A DNA stretch of 64,000 nucleotides from SYAN01 sp964406345 (GTDB lineage Bacteria; Actinomycetota; Actinomycetes; Nanopelagicales; Nanopelagicaceae): NCBI GenBank assembly GCA_964406345.1, contig CAYORK010000002.1, positions 27,044 through 91,043 on the forward strand, written 5' to 3'. The translations under genes were made by a program, and so were the position numbers. This document shows, piece by piece, positions 58,821 through 64,000 of the stretch. The notes under the pieces are model-generated. The model worked only from the letters and a program-made list of their open reading frames with translations, had not been told where the DNA came from and did no database searches. The first letter of the stretch is position 1, and every line of letters begins with the position of its first letter.

Positions 58821-59291
58821 TCAGGAAGCAAAGTCCTCCGGGTTGATCTGGTCCAAGAACTCGCGGAACTTCTCGACTTCATCTTCGGATTGATCGGGAA
58901 TCTCAATCCCGGCCTCGGCCAACAATTCTTCACTCGCCAGGATTGGCGACCCTGTTCGCAAAGCCAAGGCGATGGCGTCGCTCGGTCTAGAGGAGATCGA
59001 AGCTCCCGCGTCCATATTGATCATGGAGTAGAAGACGCCATCTTTGAGTTCGGTCAGATGGACTGAATCCACTCTCCGCCCCAAGATCTCAATCAGGTCC
59101 TTCATCAGGTCATGCGTCAACGGCCTGGGTGGCTGGACTCCCTGCTGGGCGAAAGCGATCGCTGTCGCTTCGACCGCACCTACCCAGATTGGCAAGTAGC
59201 GATCTCCCCCGATCTCCTTGAGAAGGACTATCGGTTGGTTGGAAGGCATCTCGACTCGCACCCCCACTACGTCGACCGCATGGAAGTCCAC
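58821..59291 (-). CDS. Bifunctional nuclease family protein (DUF151)
   Basis: The 156-residue protein shows the DUF151 pattern VVGVRVEMPSNQPIVLLKE, GDRYLPIWVGAVEATAIA near residues 30-47, QGVQPPRPLTHDLM, and SRPSDAIALALRTGSPI near residue 105. It ends with an acidic segment. Relatives were reported to have DNase/RNase activity, but the role is uncertain. GTG 59291 directly follows the ftsR stop with one base between; an in-frame ATG inside ftsR would lengthen it by 14 residues. It is coupled to ftsR. Confidence 0.85.
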   Translation of the reverse strand: MDFHAVDVVGVRVEMPSNQPIVLLKEIGGDRYLPIWVGAVEATAIAFAQQGVQPPRPLTHDLMKDLIEILGRRVDSVHLTELKDGVFYSMINMDAGASISSRPSDAIALALRTGSPILASEELLAEAGIEIPDQSEDEVEKFREFLDQINPEDFAS

Positions 59292-59292
59292 G

Positions 59293-60003
59293 CTAACGGC
59301 TTTCAGAGAGGCCAGATCTGACCAAAGCAGCATGAAGCTGCACCGATAGTGAACTCAACTCCTTGACCAATTCATCCGCCCTGGCCTTGGAATCCGTGTT
59401 CTTCTGCTTGTACATAGGGATGACAACTTGTTGGATCAAGCCAACTTCTCGATCTGCAGCAGTCTTGAATGCGCGCAGGTGCCGCGCTTCGATGCCAAAA
59501 CTTGCTAACGATGCCACTGCAGTCGCAATCGCAAGAGCATCGCCATCGTAGAACCTTCCCTTTGGAGTGATGAGACCATAACCTTCTATCTCGACGAGTT
59601 GCTCATCATCGAGTTTCGATGATGTCAATAGTTCCTCTCGAGAGAGCCGGATATCCGTCCTTGGTTGGAAATTCTCTGAACCCAACGGATCGCCACTGGC
59701 CAGCCGAACTGTCGGCATGCTGCCTGCTTGGGTCGGTGGGGTTAGACCACGATCGAGGGCGTCGAGATTCTCCTTGATCACCTTGAGGGGAAGGTAAGCA
59801 TCACGTTGCGCGAGAAGTACATAGCGCAAACGTTCCAAATCAACGCCAGTGAACTTCCTGTAGCCCGACGGAGTCCTCTGAGGATCAATCAAGCCTTCGG
59901 CTTCCAAGAATCTGATCTTGGAAATCGTCACGTCTGGAAATTCGGAACGCAACTTGCTTAGTACTTCACCGATACTCAGATACGCACGTGCCGGAACGCT
60001 CAT
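59293..60003 (-). CDS. ftsR: MerR-family regulator FtsR
   Basis: The 236-residue protein starts with a MerR-type helix-turn-helix (YLSIGEVLSKLRSEFPDVTI and KIRFLEAEGLIDPQRTPSGYR, residues about 8-48). A second domain near residues 115-235 follows a linker. It corresponds to Rv1828 and to C. glutamicum FtsR, an activator of ftsZ. AAGGTGAG precedes ATG 60003. A perfect dyad upstream may be its own binding site. In M. tuberculosis garA separates gcvH and this gene; no garA lies here. Confidence 0.88.
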   Translation of the reverse strand: MSVPARAYLSIGEVLSKLRSEFPDVTISKIRFLEAEGLIDPQRTPSGYRKFTGVDLERLRYVLLAQRDAYLPLKVIKENLDALDRGLTPPTQAGSMPTVRLASGDPLGSENFQPRTDIRLSREELLTSSKLDDEQLVEIEGYGLITPKGRFYDGDALAIATAVASLASFGIEARHLRAFKTAADREVGLIQQVVIPMYKQKNTDSKARADELVKELSSLSVQLHAALVRSGLSESR

Positions 60004-60088
60004 CGAGAATCTCTCACCTTTCGCATCAAATACAAACCATGCAATGACTATTCAGAAGATCGCAACTCTCCGAGCCGTAAAACCCTGA

Positions 60089-60103
60089 CCCTCAAGTTGA
60101 GGG
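60089..60103. promoter_or_regulatory. Dyad operator upstream of ftsR (MerR-type)
   Basis: CCCTCAA-G-TTGAGGG is a perfect 7-bp inverted repeat around one base. On the minus strand it directly follows a -35-like TTGCCC that overlaps its first arm, as MerR-family sites do. No good -10 is seen at 19-base spacing. The site lies 86 bases before the ftsR ATG, so autoregulation by FtsR is likely. Confidence 0.55.
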
Positions 60104-60139
60104 CAACGCTATTGCTCCCGCCGAAGGCGGTCAAGCGAG

Positions 60140-60520
60140 CTATTCGCCGATTAGAGCGCGATACTCACCAGGCGAAAGGACATCCCCAAGGGAGGAAACC
60201 TCTACCTCGGCGATCCATCCAGCCTTGTAAGGGTCCTTGTTCAGTACTTCTGGCGTTTGATTGAGGGAATCGTTGATGTTGGTCACCTTGCCTGAAACGG
60301 GTGCGAATATCTCAGAGACACTCTTGGTGGACTCAACTTCGCCACAGACCTTACCTGCAACCAAAGTCTCACCAACTTGTGGCAACTGAATGTAAACGAT
60401 GTCACCCAACGCAGACTGGGCATAGTCAGTGATGCCGAAGCGAACTAACTCCCCCGATGTCTTCTCCACCCACTCGTGTTCCTTCGTATACGAAAGTTCT
60501 TCCGGTATGAGTGACAACAT
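60140..60520 (-). CDS. gcvH: Glycine cleavage system H protein
   Basis: The 126-residue lipoyl carrier shows YTKEHEWVE near residue 11, the lipoylated Lys in GEVESTKSVSEI near residue 62, and a C-terminal PYKAGWIAEVE segment. It shuttles the methylamine group between P, T and L proteins. ATG 60520 has TTGGAGG upstream, which decides it over a longer TTG start at 60550. Confidence 0.95.
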   Translation of the reverse strand: MLSLIPEELSYTKEHEWVEKTSGELVRFGITDYAQSALGDIVYIQLPQVGETLVAGKVCGEVESTKSVSEIFAPVSGKVTNINDSLNQTPEVLNKDPYKAGWIAEVEVSSLGDVLSPGEYRALIGE

Positions 60521-60581
60521 GAACCTCCAAGGACTCGCCGTTCGAAACAAGAGCGCCAGGAACAGAGCCTGACCCTATTAC

Positions 60582-61166
60582 CTAGAGAGCAGTCCCATCA
60601 ACTTTCCCGCGCAGTTGGGCAAGATCGCGCAACCCTTCGCGCAGGTAGATGAAACCGGTATACAGGTATAGAGCCACACCCCAAACCGAAAAAGCCCACC
60701 CGAGTACGAAGGAAAGACTTGACACCCAGTCGGTATCACTCAGAGTCAAGAGCAGGAAAGGGAAGGCATACAGCAAGTTGAACGTGGCAGCTTTGCCCAG
60801 ATAGGTAACCGTGAATGGATTCAAACCTCGATGTTTCATCACAACAAGGAGAAGCGCCAAAACAACATCTCGACCGAATATCAAGATCACGACGAGAAGC
60901 GGTAGAAGATCGAGATTCCATAGAGAAAAGAGGATGACGACGATATAGAGACGATCGGCAGCAGGATCCAAAAGTTCACCAAGTCTGCTCGTTTGGTTGA
61001 AGCGACGTGCGATCTTTCCATCGAAATAGTCGGTTGCCCCAGCAACGATCAGGGTGATGACTGCCCATTCATAACGTTCTCCCTCAACCAAGACGAGGTA
61101 GATCGGAACGCCGACCAGACGCAACAAAGACAAGATATTGGGCACGGTCAGAATGGAGTTCTTCAT
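60582..61166 (-). CDS. pgsA: CDP-alcohol phosphatidyltransferase (PgsA-like)
   Basis: The 194-residue membrane enzyme has the complete CDP-alcohol transferase motif DYFDGKIARRFNQTS...GELLDPAADR near residues 45-71, with all four Asp, and about five or six membrane segments. It is likely phosphatidylglycerophosphate or cardiolipin synthase; its position near gcvH matches Rv1822 (pgsA2). ATG 61166 is one base from the tRNA-Pro 3' end, so tRNA processing would leave a nearly leaderless mRNA. Exact alcohol substrate is uncertain. Confidence 0.85.
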   Translation of the reverse strand: MKNSILTVPNILSLLRLVGVPIYLVLVEGERYEWAVITLIVAGATDYFDGKIARRFNQTSRLGELLDPAADRLYIVVILFSLWNLDLLPLLVVILIFGRDVVLALLLVVMKHRGLNPFTVTYLGKAATFNLLYAFPFLLLTLSDTDWVSSLSFVLGWAFSVWGVALYLYTGFIYLREGLRDLAQLRGKVDGTAL

Positions 61167-61167
61167 G

Positions 61168-61241
61168 TCGGGACGGCGGGATTTGAACCCGCGACCACAT
61201 GACCCCCAGCCATGTGCGCTACCAAGCTGCGCTACGTCCCG
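61168..61241 (-). tRNA. tRNA-Pro (GGG)
   Basis: The reverse complement folds as a 74-nt tRNA. The acceptor CGGGACG pairs with CGTCCCG, and the D stem is GCGC/GCGC. The anticodon stem CATGG/TCATG encloses loop CTGGGGG with anticodon GGG, and the T arm is GCGGGTTCAAATCCCGC. CCA is not encoded. The 3' end is one base before the pgsA ATG on the same strand. Confidence 0.95.
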
Positions 61242-61262
61242 TGGAGGCGGATGCTACCGCTG

Positions 61263-63218
61263 CTACCGATCTTCTTTGAGGCGCACTGAGATTCTGATCG
61301 GAGATCCTTCGAATCCGAATTCCTCTCGGAGGCGGCGTTCAATAAATCTCCGGTAGCTGGTCTCCAAGAAACCGGTCGCGAAGATGACGAATGTGGGCGG
61401 GGCTACTTGGACTTGAGAGCAATATTGAATCTTGGGTTGCTTTCCACTTCGAACCGGCGGTGGGTTCTCCCCCACAAGCGAACCTATGAACGCATTGAGC
61501 TTTCCTGTCGGAACTCGAAACCGCCAAGCATCGAGGGCGCGCTCAATTGCCGGGAAGATTCGATCCCTATGCCAACCTGTTTTGGCGGAGATATTGATTC
61601 GCGAAGCCCACTCAACCTGGACGAAGCTACGTTCAACTTCTCGATCAAAGAGCGCTCGTCGGTCCTCGTCCATAAGGTCCCACTTGTTCATGATGACTAC
61701 GAGGGCTTTGCCCGAATCCTCTATCGAACTGATCAAGCGAAGATCCTGTTCCGAAATGGGTTCAGAAGCATCGATCACCAAGAGGCCGAGATCTGCGTCA
61801 TCAAGAGCCCGCTGACTTCGAAGGACCGCATAGTAGTCAGCGCCCTCATCTTGATGTGATCGCCGTCGGATTCCAGCAGTGTCGACGAAGAGATAGGTGG
61901 TTCCGTCCTTCTCAACTCTTTCATCAACTGGATCCCGTGTGGTACCCGCTATCTCCGAGACCAAGGCACGATCACTACCTACCAAAGCATTGAGCAAACT
62001 CGACTTGCCAACATTCGGTTTACCTATGATCGCAATGCGGACCGCATCATCTCGTCTAAGACCACGTCCGAACGATGGGAGCCTTCGAACGATCTCATCG
62101 AGGAGGTCACCACTGCCGCGACCATGGAGTGCGGAAACAAAATGCGGTTCTCCGAGACCAAGGCTCCAAAATTCATGACCACGTAACTCGTCATTCTCGT
62201 TATCAACCTTATTCACAACAAGCATCACAGGGACATCGATCTTGCGTAGGTTCGACACGATAGCTTCATCCTGTTCGATCAAACCAGTCTGACCATCCGT
62301 AACAAAGATGATCATGTCTGCATTTCGCGTTGAAGCCAACGAGCGCTGCGAAGCGGATGCATCCAAGCCTTCCAATTCCCTATCAAGTCCTCCCGTGTCG
62401 ACGATTACGAAGTCTCGTCCATTCCAAGACGCTTGATGTTCCACTTGATCACGCGTTATGCCAGGACGATCCTCTGTTATCGCATCTCCCCTACCAGTGA
62501 TCCGATTGATGAGGCTTGATTTTCCGACATTAGGCCTTCCAATGAGCACAACCTTTGGAATGCCAAGAAGTTCTCTCTCGACGATCATTTGCCAAATGAG
62601 TTCCACAGTTTCTTCAAGATTCAATTCAGTGGAATCAACTTCAACAGCATCTTCTGGAACTTGGTAGGGAGAGGCGGCACGAGTCGAATCGATTCGATCT
62701 CGATCTGCGAGCGTGGCCGCTACTTTGTCATCGTGCTCTTGAATCTCGAGAGCACGGCGCGCGGCCCTGGCAGTAAGGTCCGCAAAGAGATGGATTTTGA
62801 GGTCAGCATCTGGAATCACCGTTGACCCGATGTCCCGACCTTCAACCACGACTCCAGAGACCGCTTTATCGATAAGACGATGTTGCATGGAAAGGAGCGA
62901 CTTCCTCACCTCTGGTTGTGCGGCAACAGAGCTCACATGTGCGGTCACTGTGAAATCCCGTATCGCAGCAGTCACGTCCTCCCCGTTGAGGAGGAATCGC
63001 TGATCTCCTGGATCTAGTGAAATGTCGAAGCTGGATTCTTCAATGACGGCGGCAAGTCGTTCACCTTCGACACCAGTCTTCATCGCTAACAAAGTTGACA
63101 TCCTGTAGAGCGCACCCGTGTCCAGATAGTTCCATCCAGCCCGGCGAGCGATCTCCTTGCATGTAGATGACTTCCCAGTGCCACTTGGACCGTCAACGGC
63201 AATTCTTATCGGCCTCAT
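61263..63218 (-). CDS. Fused cytidylate kinase and GTPase Der
   Basis: This 651-residue fusion has Cmk at about residues 1-215, with P-loop DGPSGTGKSS near residue 8, GALYRMSTLLAM and EGRDIGSTV. Der follows at about residues 220-651, with two GTPase domains: GRPNVGKSSLIN near 228, NKVD, then GKPNVGKSSLLN near 400, NKWD near 515, and a C-terminal KH-like domain. Cmk makes CDP; Der helps 50S ribosome assembly. The Cmk-Der fusion is well known in actinobacteria. ATG 63218 overlaps the tyrA stop and matches the family N terminus. Confidence 0.93.
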   Translation of the reverse strand: MRPIRIAVDGPSGTGKSSTCKEIARRAGWNYLDTGALYRMSTLLAMKTGVEGERLAAVIEESSFDISLDPGDQRFLLNGEDVTAAIRDFTVTAHVSSVAAQPEVRKSLLSMQHRLIDKAVSGVVVEGRDIGSTVIPDADLKIHLFADLTARAARRALEIQEHDDKVAATLADRDRIDSTRAASPYQVPEDAVEVDSTELNLEETVELIWQMIVERELLGIPKVVLIGRPNVGKSSLINRITGRGDAITEDRPGITRDQVEHQASWNGRDFVIVDTGGLDRELEGLDASASQRSLASTRNADMIIFVTDGQTGLIEQDEAIVSNLRKIDVPVMLVVNKVDNENDELRGHEFWSLGLGEPHFVSALHGRGSGDLLDEIVRRLPSFGRGLRRDDAVRIAIIGKPNVGKSSLLNALVGSDRALVSEIAGTTRDPVDERVEKDGTTYLFVDTAGIRRRSHQDEGADYYAVLRSQRALDDADLGLLVIDASEPISEQDLRLISSIEDSGKALVVIMNKWDLMDEDRRALFDREVERSFVQVEWASRINISAKTGWHRDRIFPAIERALDAWRFRVPTGKLNAFIGSLVGENPPPVRSGKQPKIQYCSQVQVAPPTFVIFATGFLETSYRRFIERRLREEFGFEGSPIRISVRLKEDR

Positions 63219-64000
63219 GCTGGACCAACCTGGCGGTGGAACCGCCATCCATTCTCACGCAAAGCAGCCGAGAACACCTCATCCTGATCCGGAGCAATTG
63301 CGATGGTGATAAGACCGGTTTCTTGATTAGGTGTGTGCTCGAGATCGAGATCTTCCACGTTTACTCCGGCCTGGCTACAGAGCGCAAAAAGATCACCAAG
63401 GACTCCTGGTCTATCTTCAACGACGATCCGGAAATGCAGATAGTTTCGAGGCCTGCCGCCATGCTTGCCCGCAATGAGCTTCCGTCCCGCTTGACCATCA
63501 CTCAAGATGCGAAGGATCTTGTCAGAATTCCCTGCGGAAACGGCGTCTTCCATCTCGTTCAGCAAAGATCGAAATTTGTTGAACGATCCTGCGAGTTGAT
63601 CCGCATTCAAAGTGATGATTTCCAGCCAAAGTTTGGGGTCAGAATCTGCAAGTCGGGTCACATCCCTGAGGCCCTGGCCTGAGAGCTCCACGCCTTTCTC
63701 GATCTGAAGCAGAGAACTTGCCAACAGTGTGCTGACGATCTGAGGGAAGTGAGAGATTTGAGCAAAAAGCTCATCGTGTGCTTCGGGGTTCATCCGGTAC
63801 GGAGTGGCTCCCAAAACTCTAACCAAATCCTCGACAAATCGAAGGTCCTTAGGGTTGTTCTCCGGCAGAGGTGTGATGATCCAAGGTCTACCCTCAAATA
63901 GATCACCTTGTGCCGACGCCGGACCGACCACTTCACGCCCTGCAACGGGGTGAGAAGGTATGAATCGGCCCAAATCCTCCGATAATGATTCAACATCAGA
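63215..64000 (-). CDS. tyrA: Prephenate dehydrogenase, C-terminal part (partial at window edge)
   Basis: The visible 261 residues are the C-terminal part of TyrA; the NAD-binding Rossmann domain lies beyond the window. FIPSHPVAGRE, the NPEAHDELFAQISHFPQIV block (catalytic-domain His) and RDVTRLADSDPKLW are family typical. A C-terminal ACT domain (VVEDRPGVLGDLFALCSQAG, about the last 75 residues) suggests tyrosine feedback. The enzyme leads from prephenate to tyrosine. The stop overlaps cmk-der. Frame remains open to the edge. Confidence 0.9.
   Translation of the reverse strand, partial: SDVESLSEDLGRFIPSHPVAGREVVGPASAQGDLFEGRPWIITPLPENNPKDLRFVEDLVRVLGATPYRMNPEAHDELFAQISHFPQIVSTLLASSLLQIEKGVELSGQGLRDVTRLADSDPKLWLEIITLNADQLAGSFNKFRSLLNEMEDAVSAGNSDKILRILSDGQAGRKLIAGKHGGRPRNYLHFRIVVEDRPGVLGDLFALCSQAGVNVEDLDLEHTPNQETGLITIAIAPDQDEVFSAALRENGWRFHRQVGPA

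Noticed and set aside
1..64000. Mobile elements, CRISPR arrays, toxin-antitoxin pairs or phage genes
   Set aside because: No transposase, integrase, spaced direct repeats or recognisable defence genes were seen; the only repeats over 50 bases are the contig-end duplicates.

Overview
This window comes from the chromosome of a streamlined actinobacterium with moderate G+C. The actinobacterial markers are mshC (mycothiol), mIHF, pafB/pafC, a PAC2 protein, a fused Cmk-Der, FtsR with a bifunctional nuclease, a polyprenol-phosphomannose synthase, and several gene orders known from Streptomyces and Mycobacterium. The compact layout and modest G+C suggest a small-genome freshwater-type lineage such as 'Ca. 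Nanopelagicales', but that placement is inference. Three runs of exactly 100 N are assembly gaps, and two are flanked by identical 55-bp copies, so this is probably a metagenome or single-cell scaffold. I see no phage, insertion sequence, CRISPR array or other mobile element.

Layout. Positions 1-26.9 kb form an almost unbroken plus-strand block with many 4-base start/stop overlaps: alaS (end), ruvX, mltG, aroE, a prepilin peptidase, aroC-aroK-aroB-aroQ, efp, nusB, then pyrR-pyrB-pyrC-carA-carB-pyrK-pyrD-pyrF, an mIHF-guanylate kinase fusion, rpoZ, coaBC (5' end lost in a gap), metK, priA, def, fmt, rsmB, rpe, hisE and hisG. The block covers chorismate synthesis, complete de novo UMP synthesis except pyrE, and translation functions. 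From 27 to 36 kb strands alternate and genes are metabolic or transport: serB, an orphan ABC ATPase, ung (split by a gap), a purine permease, two membrane proteins, tdk, apt, tRNA-Leu(GAG), an M20 peptidase and an aldo/keto reductase.

From 36 to 55 kb lies a conserved actinobacterial neighbourhood: a three-gene trio (phosphomutase-like, DUF3090, PI-kinase-like), mshC, PAC2, metH, a HAD hydrolase, trmI, an FKBP lipoprotein, pafB-pafC, tatA-tatC, a diacylglycerol-kinase-like protein, helY, a 5'-3' exonuclease, lnt (split by a gap) and ppm. The Pup-proteasome genes that usually sit between trmI and pafBC are absent. From 55 to 64 kb the minus strand carries tyrA (partial), cmk-der, tRNA-Pro(GGG), pgsA, gcvH, ftsR, the nuclease, a second MerR regulator and gcvP. 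The usual garA between gcvH and ftsR is missing.

Regulation. The most consistent signal is that nearly every gene starting a new transcription unit has a TANNNT hexamer 6-8 bases before its start codon, the signature of leaderless mRNA. The pyr cluster instead has a PyrR-type RNA hairpin directly against the pyrR ribosome-binding site. No wholly new system is evident. The strongest leads are the mIHF-Gmk fusion, the excised proteasome block, the leaderless and shared divergent promoters, tRNA-to-mRNA junctions, a class 1B dihydroorotate dehydrogenase, and the uncharacterised trio beside mshC.
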